A stretch of DNA of 64,000 bases from Larus michahellis (GCF_964199755.1 NC_133914.1:4171868-4235867); one strand, 5' to 3'. Shown: positions 1-11,895, numbered from the stretch's first letter. A program made the numbers and translations. The notes: generated by a model from the letters alone, not told the origin.

Positions 1-39
1 CAGTGGATGTGACTTCCCCAGAGTGCCCCGGGCTCAAAC

Positions 40-124
40 GGGAAGGAAGGCGTGATTGGTGAGACAGGGCCATCGCTGTGCTTAAAGCCTCCGACTGCAA
101 TCACTGTGAGCAGATGAGGAAGTG
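40..124 (+). promoter_or_regulatory. CD52-like gene proximal promoter region
   Basis: Just upstream of the CD52-like start codon there is an inverted CCAAT box (attgg, about 54-58), a CTTAAAG AT-rich box near 81-87, and a GAGGAAGTG sequence at 116-124. The last matches the purine-rich core bound by ETS factors such as PU.1, which would suit a leukocyte gene. The start of transcription cannot be fixed from sequence. The sites are seen; their use is inferred. Confidence 0.4.
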
Positions 125-154
125 TCACTGCACACCCTGAGCCGAGCCCCGACC

Positions 155-1891
155 ATGCAGCCCCTCCAGCGCGCCCACCTGCTCCTCCTGCTCGCCCTGA
201 TTTTCCTCTGCATGGTAAGAGAAACCCCACGGCTTGGGGCCCCATGAAGGCTAGGGGGTCCAGCCCGCTCTATCCCATGGGTGTGACAGCAGTTGGGGGG
301 CTGTGGGGTTCAACCAGTGGGAGAATTTCTGCTGAACTTCAGCTGGAAACCTGAGCGTTTGACTTTCTATTTGACTTTAACCCTGGCTGTCTTACCAGGA
401 GCTTTGCACTGTGGTCTGTATGGTCTAAATACTTCCATGCGTTGCTTTTTTTCAAAGTATTTTTTTTACTTAAGAGCATCGTACAGATCTGTAACCTTCA
501 CACATAGCTCTCCACCCCATTCTGCAGCCTGTCCTTTGCATGCTGACCCCAACCTGTGCCTGGTGTGGGGACACTGAGGATGACTGCAGGGCCATGGGGA
601 TGCCAAGCACAGCTGTGGGGATGCCGGGTGGGCGCACAGCTGTCCCATTTCCTCTCCCCTCTCCCCGCTGGAGGTTATTTTTCTCCCTACCGGGAGGCTC
701 CATGAGGGCTCGGCTCCTGCGCCGTGCTGGTGGATGTCAGCTCTCTCTAGGGTGGGGACTGTTGCGTGGGAGGGATGAATGTGGCGGCACTTTCAGGAAG
801 GATAATGCTTTTTGGAGCAGTTCTCGGGATGATTACTTTTTTTCTACAGCCTGATGGTAACGGGGACAGATTAGTATGTGGTTTTCCTCACAAACTCCAC
901 ACAGCTGCAACCTGCTGCTGGCTCCACAGGGTGTGTTTACCTTTTGGTGGCCAGGCAAACTAGTCAAAAGCCCTCATAGTGCAAGGGTGCCTGTGAGGGG
1001 GCAGAGCCGGGCATTGGGGCCGCATCCCAGCTCCAGAGGGACCCAAGGAGTGGTGAGAACCAGCGTGGGGGCTGGTTCATGGAGGGAAATGGCATCCCCT
1101 TTCCAGCAGTGGTCCCCGTTCACAGGTGTGACGCACAGCCACTTACACCAGCAGTCCCAGGAAAGACAAAAAACCCAGATAAAGTGGCCCTGCACAGCCA
1201 GGGCATGAGGGATTCACACGAACACCTTAATTTAGAAGGCGCCGACCTTCAGAGATGGAAGGAAACTGCCCTGAAATCACCATCCCAGCTGTGTTACATT
1301 TCACACACTGCCTGCAACACCCCTGCTTGCGACAGCTCAGGGGCATGGGTGTCCCTCCTCCTCCTCCTCGCTTCCAGCACGGGTGTTTCCCAGCTCTGCT
1401 CCTGCATCCATGGGCCACCATGTCCCCAACCGCTTCCTCACCACCATCTGAGGGGCAGAGACCACCCCCCTGGCTGCTGCTTCCCCCCCCGCCCCAATTT
1501 GTAGAAGCCACTGGCTTAGAAACAGAGCACCGAGGCGAGGGAGAGCTTGGGGAAAACCCCGGAGCCAACTGTGATTTCTGCGTGTGGCGTGAAAGAGAAC
1601 CTGCCAGGGGGACTGGAGGCCACGTCTACCCCGTGGGAAGGGGCAGTGGGGTGGTCCCAGCTCGTTTCCGTCCCAGATCAGCCAGGCGAGGGCTTTTGGA
1701 GGGGGTTGTTTCCACCCTGACTTTCTTGTTTTCTTTTCCAGCGCCTCGGCCAGGCTGCAGAGGCGTCTCCCACCACCGCAGCATCGCCAGGTCCCTCCCC
1801 GCAAAGCAGCCTGAGCCCCCCCTGCGGCAGCCCAGCCCTCCTGCCCCTCGCCCTGGGGCTGGCCGCAGCCTTCCTCCTGCGCCTGCGCTGA
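155..1891 (+). CDS. CD52: CD52-like GPI-anchored leukocyte surface peptide, two exons
   Basis: Exon 1 is 155-214 and exon 2 is 1742-1891, with a GT..AG intron in phase 0. They encode 69 residues. Residues 1 to about 22 are a leucine-rich signal peptide (MQPLQRAHLLLLLALIFLCM). A short mature segment rich in Pro, Ser, Ala and Thr follows. The C-terminus is a hydrophobic tail (LLPLALGLAAAFLLRLR) that fits a GPI-attachment signal. Human CD52 is 61 residues with the same two-exon plan, and it also lies next to CRYBG2 in tail-to-tail orientation; that synteny is the main reason for the name, because sequence similarity is weak. Unusually, the predicted protein contains no Asn, so the N-glycan that dominates mammalian CD52 cannot be attached; the Ser/Thr-rich stretch could carry O-glycans. 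An unrelated small GPI peptide is the main alternative. Confidence 0.72.
215..1741 (+). other. Intron of the CD52-like gene
   Basis: A 1.5 kb intron from catg|gtaaga to ttttcttttccag. It contains no recognisable exon, RNA gene or transposon. ORFs on both strands here are chance readings of GC-rich DNA. Confidence 0.6.
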
Positions 1892-2068
1892 CCCCCAGAA
1901 CGGCGTCCCCCGCCCCGCCACCTCCTTGGAGCCTCGCACGATGGAGGACCAGCATCACACCATCGCTCCCCTCCCTGCTCTCTGCTCCCGCTCCCTCCGG
2001 CCTCACCGCCCCGGGCTCCAAGCAAGGCCCCGGGGCCGGCTGAGGAGAGCCGCTGCGAGGCACTGAGA

Positions 2069-2074
2069 AATAAA
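2069..2074 (+). terminator. Poly(A) signal of the CD52-like gene
   Basis: AATAAA lies 178 bases after the stop codon and is followed by a GT-rich stretch (gctggtgtag). This gives a short 3' UTR, as in mammalian CD52. Confidence 0.75.
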
Positions 2075-2271
2075 GCGCTGGTGTAGAAGGCCTTCTGGTT
2101 CGTCTCATGTTCGGTAACGGGGCTCAGCCCTGGTTCTTCCCCTCCCCGGCCTCGCTGGAGACTCTGAGGAGCACCGCAGGCCCCGGGCGTGGGCGCGGCC
2201 CCGGGACGGGGCCCAGTGCCGACAGCGCCCCCTTCAGGACAGGCAGTCCCCCGCAGCACACCGAGTGCTGG

Positions 2272-2390
2272 CCAATCCCACCGCAGGAGCTTGTGCTCTC
2301 CACCAATCCGCTGCTGCCGAGCTCCCCGCTGTTAGCCAATCCCGGCTTGGCGGGGGCTATATAAGGGCGGAGCCGGGCGCCCTCCGTCAG
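2272..2390 (+). promoter_or_regulatory. Orphan triple-CCAAT plus TATA promoter cluster
   Basis: Three forward CCAAT boxes lie at 2272-2276, 2303-2307 and 2336-2340, spaced 31 and 33 bases apart. TATATAAG follows at 2358-2365, with GC boxes on both sides and a plausible initiator near 2385-2390. Multiple NF-Y sites at about 31-33 bp spacing are typical of strong, often cell-cycle-regulated promoters. No downstream coding gene or known structured RNA (TERC, RMRP, RNase P RNA, 7SK, 7SL) could be matched. The cluster points toward the 3' end of CRYBG2. Confidence 0.6.
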
Positions 2391-3974
2391 GCTAAGGCTG
2401 CGGAGGCGAAGGGGTGTCGGAGGGGTCGCGTTGAGAGGATTTTACCCTTTAGTGGCGTCCCTGCCTGCCCGGGTGGGCTGAGCTTGTGTGTTTCGACGTC
2501 CCTCCGTGGCTTCCAGGTGTCTCAGCGGTCTCCCAGACTGCACAGGGTTGGTAGCGTCCTCCTGGGCCCTCACCACCTATGCTGTGGTGGTCTCCTCTGC
2601 CTTCCCACTGGCATAGCTCTCATGAGCAATTACCCCGGCAACTCAATATCCCCCTGCCTGCCAGTTCTGTAGGCTTGGCATTGCCATCTCCGAGCAGCCC
2701 TGCCTGTCACCGCTGCCTGCAGGCAGGGGTTTGGGCTCTGGCCTGGCAGGAGACCGCATCGGAGCTGGGCGTCCCCATGCAACACGCTCCGCAGTCCTGT
2801 GGTTACGCGTCCTCCTGCCCGAACAGGTCTTGGGGCAACTAGGGACACGTTTCAGGCTAAAGGTGGAGGTTGGATGATGGTTGTTGCTGAAAGCCAGAGC
2901 AGTCGCCGGCCAGCTGGAGACGCCTGATGTAAGGACCTTGGTGCACTCGAGTCTGCCGAGGAAACCTCCCGGGGAGGCACTGAGCTGTCTGTCGCCACCA
3001 GAACAGCCGGGTTTCGCTGCGGGGCTGATAAGTGATTGCTGCCCAAGTGCGGTGACTCTTCCCCAAACCGCGGCTCAACCTGCTCGGTGAACCGGGCCCT
3101 TGCCAGCAGCTGTCTCCTCTCCCCAGCAACGAGGACAGAAGCGCTTGAGGTCTCCGAGTCTGTATTTTTCACCCCGTGTCCCTTCTGGCTCTGAGTCACG
3201 TCCCCAGGGAGCTCCTGCCCTCACCCAGGTGGAGGAGACCTCTGTCCCGGGCACCTCGGAGACGAGTGACCTGAGCCACGATGCAGCTCTGCGGCATGGA
3301 CACTAACTGCTGCTGAAGCAGAGCTCATCGATACGATGAGCACCCCCCAGCCAACAGCAGGAGCGGGCTGGGCTTCCCCCTGAGCTGGAGCTGGTGAGGT
3401 CCAGCAGCCCCCAGTGCCCTGGAGGTGTGGGGGGCACAGCTTGGCCTGCACCTCCCTCCTCGAAACCCAGGGCCCTGGTGCTGCTTGTGGCCCATGGACA
3501 CTAGAGGGCACTGGGCTCCCATCCTGGGAGCAGGATTGGGCCACTGGGGGCAAGGTGCCGGGGAGGGGGGCAGCTCCCCAACATGGGGGCTGTCAGGGTG
3601 TGGCCAGGCAAGGACAAGGACACCAACCACCCAGGCAGAGCTGGCCCAGATGAGGAGGGCCGTATCTTACACACGTACATAAATACAGTTCGGAGGGGGG
3701 GACCTGGTGGGGAGGGGGCTGTGCCGCTCTCCGGAGGGTCCCGCGCTGGTGCTGTCTGTGGGCGTCCTTCATGAGCCACATACGGGGCTCCCCGGGAGGG
3801 AGGTGGGGTGGTTCCCCCTCGTGATGGAGGGGGTGGTGGGCATCCTTCATGCCAGCAGCTGGGGCAGGGGGGTGTCTGGAGTAGGAGGCCTCCCGTCCCG
3901 GTGCAGGGATGCTGGCAGGGTCTCCCCATCCTGCCCCATGGCACGTCTGGGCACGAGGGCCACACGCCACCCCA
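2391..3974 (+). other. Interval between the orphan promoter and the CRYBG2 stop codon
   Basis: This stretch holds any transcript driven by the orphan promoter and, on the minus strand at its right end, the CRYBG2 3' UTR. The first plus-strand ATG after the putative start (2579) opens an 87-codon frame with no recognisable domain. No canonical AATAAA is visible for CRYBG2 on the minus strand. Confidence 0.45.
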
Positions 3975-6900
3975 TCATAGCACCTGAATGTCCCAGATCT
4001 GCGTGGGTCTTTCCTCAGCCATGTCCCAAACAATGGCGTGGTCCCGGTCGTAGGCTCGGCCGCCTGTGGAACAAGCGGAGGGTTTCAGGAGGGCAGACCA
4101 TGCTCCTGATGGCGGTGAAGGGGTGGGTGCCCCATCTCAAGGCCAAACATCCTGTTTTTGGGGGTCCCTGGGAAAGCAGCCCCTGTGCCAGCGCTGAGAC
4201 CTCACCTTTTATATCAAGAATCATGTCCTCGAACATCTGGCTGTGGATCCGTCCCTGAGAATCGATGCTCCAGGTTTGACGCGGCATCCGAGTTTCGGAC
4301 CATAGCACGGCTTTTGCGCCCTTCCCGGCTGGCCCGATGACCTGCAGGCTCATGTTGGGGGCCACCTGCAAGGAGCAGCGGTGGCCGGGTCAACCTGCTC
4401 CTCTCCATTGCCTCTGCCCGGCGCAAAGGCTTGGAGCTCAGAGGGGTTTCCCTGTAAACGTGGCTGGTTCTGGGGTGGGACATGGGATGAGCAGGAAAAC
4501 CCCTCAGTGAGGGGTGGGGACGATTAGGGTGACAAAAACTCCTCAGGGAAGACAGGGATGCCTTCACATCTCCAAGGGAGACTTGGGGAGGAGAGAATCA
4601 GCCGATCTTTGGGGACGAGGCTGAGGTCAGATGCTGGGAAAGGCTGTTGTAAGCCCTAGAAGATCGCTGTGAGGTGGGGAGTGCCCCAGCAGGAGTCTTG
4701 CCGGGGGCTCCCCCGTCCCCTCCCCGACGCTGGCTGTCACACGCGAGCCCTGACCTGGTTTTTGATCAGCCCGTCCTCGTAGTACCAGACGGAGCTGCTC
4801 TGCTCGCTCAAGCTGGAGACGACCACCCGCCCCGCTTTCATGTCCTCCACGTCGTCGGGGACGGAGAGGTAGAGCTCCAGCTCCCTGCTCCTGATGCGGA
4901 AATAGATCCGCCTCTGGAAGGAGAGAAACCTTTTTTTACACCAAAAAGCCCTGCTGCCCGCACCTCCGGCCCCATACTCTGCGGCTGGCTGAGGAGGGGC
5001 CTCACCCAGCTTGTGGCTTTGGCAAGGGAGGACACTGGTCCCCTGGGGTGGCTGCCCGAGGGTTCTCCTTGTCCCCCCGCTGGCAGCCCTTGCCTCTCCG
5101 CAGGGTGACGGCTGTGGCCTGTCTCCCACAGCTGGCACCGGCGCAGCTCTCCCTGCCGGGATGCTGGGGTGTTTTGCAAGGCGCCTGCCCATGGGGAAGG
5201 TTTTGCCACCAAGGCAGCCACTCCCAGGGCGGGGGGACAGGGACCTGGGGGGGCTGGTGCCGGGCTGGCGGTGCCTTTCGTGGGCCGGAGCTGTCAGAGC
5301 GTTCTGCTCTTCCCCAGGCCGTGCCCCGCTGCCTCCCCAGCTCACCCAGAGCCGCCATCACGTCCTCCTCCTGGCCACGGGGACTTCAGCTCCATGTGAG
5401 CTGCCTGTGTTGGGGTTTTGGGGGTTCATCCCCCCGTCCCATCCTAGCGCTCACCTGGCGGATGGGGTAGAGGGACCCCACGTGCTGGAGCCCGCTATAC
5501 GTCAGCCAGTTGGTGATTTCGGTGCAGTCCAACAGCCACTGGCGCCCGCGGAAGTCGCTGTGTTCGCATAGCACCCAGCTGCGGGGGACGGGACGGGATG
5601 GGACGGGCAGAGCATGGTTACCCCTGGGTGGGCAGACAGCAGCCCCCGGCCGGGGGAGAGCGGGGCTGGGGCTCACTTACATCCCGCCTTTGACGCGCAC
5701 CGACAGCACGTGGTTGTTGAAACCCTCTGCCTGCAGACTCCGCACTTCGTTGTTCAGCTCGATCTCCTTCCCCTCGAAACACTCCAGCCCGTGCAGGAAG
5801 ATGGAGGGCTCCGAGAAAAACTGCGGGACAGAGGAAGAGGAGTGAGGGGGACAAGCAGAAGGAGCGAGCACCCGTGGGGGCAGAAGGGCTCCAAGGCTGG
5901 AGAGCCAGTGCTGAGGGGAAAAAGGAGGTTCTTGGGAGGCTTCTGCCCCAGTGTTGGTGGCACTCACCACTGGAACCTTCTTCAAGGAGTGGATGGTGGT
6001 GGAGGAGAGGCAGCCCATGGCGCTCAGCGTGGGGTACTCGCCCTCGGACAGCACATGCTGGTCCCCGGCGAAGGCCTGCCCGTCGAACAGGATCCAGCTG
6101 GCAGGGAGGAGTGTGCCCAGGCTGACGCGGCCATTGTGGTGGGCTTCCATCCCTCTTGCAGCACCCTCGTCCTCCAACCCTCCCAGGGAGTCCCCATGGG
6201 CACCCCTAGGCTGCCAACCAGGCTGACATCCCTGTTCCCGTCCCCAGTTGGAGGCAACGAGGCCCCAGGACACCCTACCTGCCCCCGCGGACTCTGCAGG
6301 AGCGTGGGACGAAGGCAGCGGGCAGGGTGTCCTGGTCCTCCTCAAAGGCGATGTGGTCTCCCAAGAAGTCGGGCTCTGAGAAGAGCAGGATCTGGGGAGG
6401 GGAGCAAAGGAGCTCGGTGAGGGGGGCAAAGCATCACCACCCCCCCGCAAGGGGCCGCATCCCCCAGGGGGGCACGTCCCCCGCCCCATCTGCCACCCCT
6501 GACCTTGGAGACGAAGTGGAGGTTGCGTTCCCCAACCTGGAAGCAGACAGAGCAGGGCTGGTTGGTGTCTTCTCCCAGCCCGGCCCCCGCCAGCCCCGCG
6601 CGTGGTGGCACCAGAGGGTCCCGGGGGGGAAGGGGGGGGTGTCCGGCGCTCTCACCTGCAGGATGGGCTGCGCCGAGGCGATGCGGCAATCCGTGGCACC
6701 CCAGTCTTCGCAGTTGCGGTACACCCCCTTCTCCAGGATGTACTGCTCGCCCGAGAAGTTGGTGCCCTCGTAGGCCACCCACCTGCCAGGAAAACGTGGG
6801 TGCTGGCTCACCCCCCCACCCCCCCCCCATAATCCATCCCCCCTGCCCTCCCTCTTCTCCATCCCGGCACTCACACGCCGCTCAGCACGTGGATGGACTG

Positions 6901-9900
6901 GGTGACGGTGCCATAGCCGGCCAGCTGCGTGTCCGGCAGCGCCTCGCTCAGCTCCACGCTCGGGCCCTCCTCAAAGTCCATGGCCTCGAAGAGGACCAGC
7001 GCCGGGTCGGAGAAGTCCTGCGGGGAGAAGGACCCCCCCCAGAAACCCTCGGTCTGTGGCGGGGGGAAGGGGCTGCAAGCCGGGTGGTCTCCCCACACGC
7101 AGCCCCAGGGACCCCAGGGAGGGTGGGAGCTGCTCTGGGCACCCAGACCTCTGCATGTGATGAGTTTGGGGGATCTCAGGCTGTGTTTCCCTGTCTGTTG
7201 CAGGCAGGGAAAGCTCCCTTTGGCTGGGTCTCCCTCCCCACACTGGGTCTGTCCCCAGGCGATGCCACCACCCCTGCCCTCACCGTCCGTATCAGCCGTA
7301 AGGACACCAGCTCCTTGCTGTAGCCGCCCCACTGCCTCCAGTCCTGGTACTCCCCTTCCTCCAGCAGGTACTGGTGGCCACGGAAGCCTTCCTTCTCGTA
7401 GCCGACCCAGCTGTGGCACAGGCAGATGCAGTCAGTGAGGTCTCCAGAGGATTTCCACATGCCGGGACACGGGGACACCATCCATGGCACTCCAGTGCCA
7501 CCTCTCCCCCACGCTGCTTGTGGCCATCCCGCAGCCCCGGGCAGCACCTCCAGGCCTTTTCCCAGGGGTGACTGTCACCTTCCCAGCCTGCTCCAGCCAG
7601 GATTGCCCACCCTGCGCCACTCACCAGCCACCCAGGACGTGGAGGGAGCCCACAGTGGGCAGTGCCGGCCTGGGCAGGCGCTTCAGGTCGTAGATGTCTC
7701 GGCTGATGGCAAAGCTGCGTCCCTGGAAACCCGCGGCCTCGTAGATCAGCACCTGGGGACAGGGTGGGGTGAGTGCTGTCCCATGGCCATCCCGGCCCCA
7801 TGGCCTCTATGGGTGCTGGCCCAGCACTCACCTGCGGCTCGCCAGGTCTCTCCACGGCGGGGCAGCCCTGGAAGGAGAAGGAGCCCCAGTGAGGCTACAG
7901 TTGCAAGAGGAAGCAGCACGGGGACATCCAATTCCCCCCCTTTAAAGCCTGAGCTGGTGTTTGGGACATTTTCATTCAAGAACAAGCTCTTTAGGACTTT
8001 TTTTTCTTTGCTTTCTTTCACCACTAACCCACAGGAGCGCATTCCAGAGCCACGCTCGGCACATTTCCACACCGAGCTCTCTGTCTCACTGATGTGAACC
8101 GGGAACCGCCAGGAGATGCTCTCGCCTGTCGTGCCCAGGGCTGGGTATGGCCCCAGCATCCCAGTAACCGTGTTCCAGCACTCACCAGCCTGATGGGGTG
8201 CATGGAGCAGATGGATGGGTCCTTTGCTCCCCAAGCCTTTAAATTGGGGTACCCGCCCGGCTCCAAAACGTAGGGGTCATCATCGAAGAAAGGCTTGGAG
8301 TAAACCAGCCACCTGGGGAAGAGGGGGAAAGCATCACCCCCTGCTCCAGCCCGTGCTGGAGACCACCCGGCCCCACGGTCCCACTCACAGGCCCGAGTGG
8401 ACGATGATGGAGGCGGCGGCGAGCGGCTGGCCCTGCGTGCGGGTGTCCTCGGCCGAGTCGGTGAAGGTCAGCCGGGCGCCTTCACCGTTCTCCTCCGCAA
8501 ACAGGCTGATCTCCGGGGTGCGGTAATCCTGGCGCGGGGCAGAGCAGCGTTACTGGGGTCCGGCGCCCCCTGCTTGGAGGGTGCTGGGAGATGTGGGGGA
8601 GGAGCAGGAGGCTCGGGGGGGGTCCCTGCACTCACCCGCACCACCCTCTTGAAGGAGCCGATGCGGAAGGGCCGGCTGCCGCGGGGCTGCTCGCTCTGCC
8701 CGTACGCCGTCCAGGGGTTGTCGATCTCCACGTCCCCCTCGGCCAGGACACACTTGCGCCCGTGGAACCTCGGCTTCTCGTACATCACCCACCTGGGAGC
8801 GGGGTGGGAGCAAAGTTGGGGGGCGGAGGGGGGGGGGAAGAAATTCTGCTCTTACCCGCAGCCCCACAGCCATGGGGAGCCTCAGGGTGGGGTGGGGACA
8901 TCCTGCCACCACCGCGATGCTGGATCGCAGCCACGGTAATTAGCACTGGTGGGATGGTCACTCCTGAACCCCAGGCTGGGACCCGGACGCCATGCCCGGC
9001 ATGGGGAGTGCAGGGCTCCCGGCCAAGCCCTCCCTCCTCATCCTCACCGCGTGTCCTCGCCCCGCCGCCGTCCCCTACCCGCCTCGGATGACCCGGATGG
9101 AGATGGTGTGCGAGAGCTCCCAGGACGTGGCATCGGGGACGTCGCCCCAGATCTCCCGTTTCTGGCCCGCAAAACCGGCCTCGGAGAAGAGGATGATCTG
9201 GGAGGGGGTGACACAGCAGAGAGATGCTACCATATCGCACCGCCCCGTGCTGCAGCCAGCCCAGCACGGCCCCACCACACTCCCCGTACCTTGCCGGGTC
9301 TCGTGTTGATCTTCTCAAAGCCCTCCTTGTCCTCCTGCTGCAAACATCCAAAGGGACGGGCGCGTGAGGAGCACGGAGGGATGTCAGTCACTCCAGCCAT
9401 CTCCTTGCAGCCCGAGGAAGCCGCAGCCACAGCCACAGCCTCACGTCTGGCGTCTGCCAATCCCTCCCGCCGCCCCGAGCAGCCACACCTCGAGCATTCC
9501 TGCACTGCTGGGGATCAGCCTCCCCGCCCCGGGACCCTCCCATCATCCGCGGTGGCACCCTCCCATCGCTTGACCTGGTACCCTTCCGTCACCCCTCCTG
9601 GTACCCTCCTGTCACCCAGGGTGGTACCCTCGCATCACCCACCCTAGTACCCTTCTATCACCCATGCCAATGCCCGCCATCACCTGCCCTGGTACCCTCC
9701 TGTCACTCCTCCCAGTACCCTCCCATCACCCTCCCATCACACCAGGGGCTTTCACCACATGGGAAGCACAAACCGTGTGCTGGGAAAGATGCTCCAGGGT
9801 TCAGACCCCACCACCTCCCCACACGCCCGGGAGGGCAGAACATCTCCCCAGGCGCCACGTTGCGGGATTTACTCACCAGGACATCAGTGGGGTACAGGGC

Positions 9901-11895
9901 CACGGTGTTCTCCAGCTCTCCAGTGACAGGAGGGATGCAGCCAGGACTTGGGGCTTCCAGCATGGCCACATCAGGGCCAGGGTGGTCACCAGGGCCCAGC
10001 CCATTGTTGTCCCCGGGGGTGGGCGAGCTCGTGCCCCTGCCGTCCCTGCCGGGCAGCTCGAGCAGGGCAGTGCCGGGGGAGACGAAGCGGCTGTAGAGCA
10101 CGCTGTTGTCCAGGCGCGAGTAGGGCTTCCCCTCGTCAGCCGCGGCCACCCGGTGGTCCAAGAAGTGGGAGAGCAGCGCCATGCCCTTGAGGACGTTCCC
10201 TCGGAAGAGCACGCTCCGCTCGGCCAAGCCCCCGGCTACTGGTTTGGTCTTTTCCTCCGCTCCCACCTGCCCCGGCGTCCCTGGGAGCAAGCCCCCTTCC
10301 ACCTGGCCATTGCCAGCCATGCTGTCCCCAGGCACCCCCCGGTGGGACCCCACCAGCGCCCGCTCTTCGGGGCTCAGGTAGGGGTTCTCGATCTCCACCT
10401 CCTCCTCGGGGGTCTCCTCCTGCCGCCCCACCGGGCCCCGCGCCAGCAGCTCTCGCAGGGCCTCGGGCAGGGAGACAGGGGCGCGGGGGGCCACGCGGTC
10501 CTCGTGGATGGGGGGCAGAGCGGCACAGCGGCCCAGTGATGACGGCCGGGGCTGGCGCGGGGTCTTGGGCGCCTTCCGCATCTCCGAGGGCTCCATGTTG
10601 CGTAGCGTGTCCACAAAGATCTCCATGTCCACCAGCAGCTCGGGGTCCTCCTCGGTCACATCTGGGGGGCTCTCGGCTGGTGGGTCGTGGGCTGGGGGCT
10701 CAGCGGGGGGCTCTGGTTTGCTCTCAGGGTCTTGGGCCGTGCTTTGGGGGTCCCCTGTCTTCTCACCCCCCTCCAACACAACCTCAGCCTTCGGAGATGC
10801 TGGTCCTTCGGATGAAGGCTCTGGACCATCGCTTGCCTCTGAGGAGGGGTTTTCGGGGGTGCCACCGGCTCCCGGGGGGCTCTCTGTCCTCGGTGGTGTG
10901 GCTGAAATGGTGCTGTCCCCGTCTGCTGCGCTTCCCTCTCCCGCACCAGCCAGATCAGCTTGGCCGCCAGCATCCTCCAAGGGACACTGAGGGGAGCTGG
11001 TTATACTGGTTTGTGAGTCCCCGGGACTGTCGCCGTCTCTTGGGGTTGCGTTTGCCGGCGTGGCTTCGGCTTGTGGCAAGCATTTCTCCCCAGGGGATCC
11101 CTCATCCAGGAGCCCGGCGGCCTCCTCGGTGCCAGGCGAGCTCTCGCTGCCCGCTGTGTCCCCAGCGGAGCCGCTGCCATCCTGCCCTTGGCTCTCCCGC
11201 TGCGGCGGGGCCATCGTGGCACCAGCAGCATCGTGCATCCCGTTTTGGGCTTCCCTTCCCTCTGCCAGCCCTGGCTCGGCACTGACTGCCTCCCTGCCCG
11301 TCCGCAGCACAGTGACGTGCCTGGCCCTGGGCAGGGCAGAGACGCAGCCGGGCTCAGCCCCGCATGGGACACCGGGACCCTCGCCGGGACCCCCCGCCGG
11401 GCGCTGGGCGGGTCGGGTGGGGAGGAGGGTGCCGTGCACGTAGCTCTCCCTGTGCACGGGCACCTCGCGGGGGGCAGCCACCGGCGGGGGGATGCCACCG
11501 CCGCCACTGCCGGCCACCACCTTCCCCCTCTCGTCCTGCCGCCGGGGCTTCTGCGCGGGGGAATACACCTGCGAGAAGATGGGGCCGTGCGCGGTGAAGT
11601 CCTTGAGGAGGTTGACGGAGGACGAGCGTTCCCGGTGGGTCAGGGTGGCGGGGCCGGCCGGCGTCTTCTCCACGATCTCCCTCTCCCAGGCCTGCAGCAG
11701 GAGGGAGACGCGGGAGGGACTCCCCTCCCGGCCCTGCGTGCTCCCCGCGTTCTCCAGCCGCCGCGACACCAGCGAGACCTTCTGGAAGCGGGACCTGCCC
11801 TCGGGACTCGGCGCACTCGGCACCGCTTGCTTCATGCTCAGCTCCGCGCTGGAGACGAAGCCCCTGGCCTTGGCACGCCGCACCGATGAATCCAT
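3975..11895 (-). CDS. CRYBG2: CRYBG2: beta/gamma-crystallin domain-containing protein 2 (AIM1L)
   Basis: Nineteen coding exons join in frame (1372 aa): 9877-11895, 9290-9337, 9079-9197, 8636-8792, 8389-8528, 8186-8312, 7832-7867, 7625-7752, 7284-7410, 6875-7017, 6656-6782, 6504-6536, 6279-6391, 5968-6097, 5681-5820, 5455-5578, 4755-4913, 4206-4365, 3975-4063. Residues 1-689 are low-complexity, Pro/Glu/Ser-rich and probably disordered. Six crystallin domains follow at about 690-781, 782-870, 883-967, 968-1057, 1069-1149 and 1150-1237. Each is built from two Greek-key motifs on two exons, with 12- and 11-residue linkers on their own exons (7832-7867, 6504-6536). Residues 1238-1372 form a ricin B-like trefoil ending in TQIWDIQVL. 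Start MDSSVRRAKARG was chosen because the longer reading needs a GTG; an acceptor at 11928/11929 implies an upstream noncoding exon. Domain order matches the AIM1/CRYBG family. The molecular role of CRYBG2 is poorly known. Domain 2 has degenerate motifs. Confidence 0.93.
9531..9751. repeat. Minisatellite in CRYBG2 intron 2 side of the first coding exon
   Basis: About eight imperfect units of roughly 27-30 bases, each built around GGTACCCTCC followed by TCACCC, lie in the intron between coding exons 1 and 2 of CRYBG2 (9338-9876). They look like slippage-type tandem repeats and have no coding content. Confidence 0.8.

Noticed and set aside
2870-2935. Possible C/D-box snoRNA (GATGATGG ... CTGATG)
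   Set aside because: The C box is imperfect, no terminal stem is visible, and it is not inside a known host intron.
2391-3000. Telomerase RNA or another known Pol II/III noncoding RNA downstream of the orphan promoter
   Set aside because: The promoter style fits, but no CUAACCCU-type template, no H/ACA pattern and no match to the remembered 5' ends of RMRP, RNase P, 7SK or 7SL RNA could be seen.
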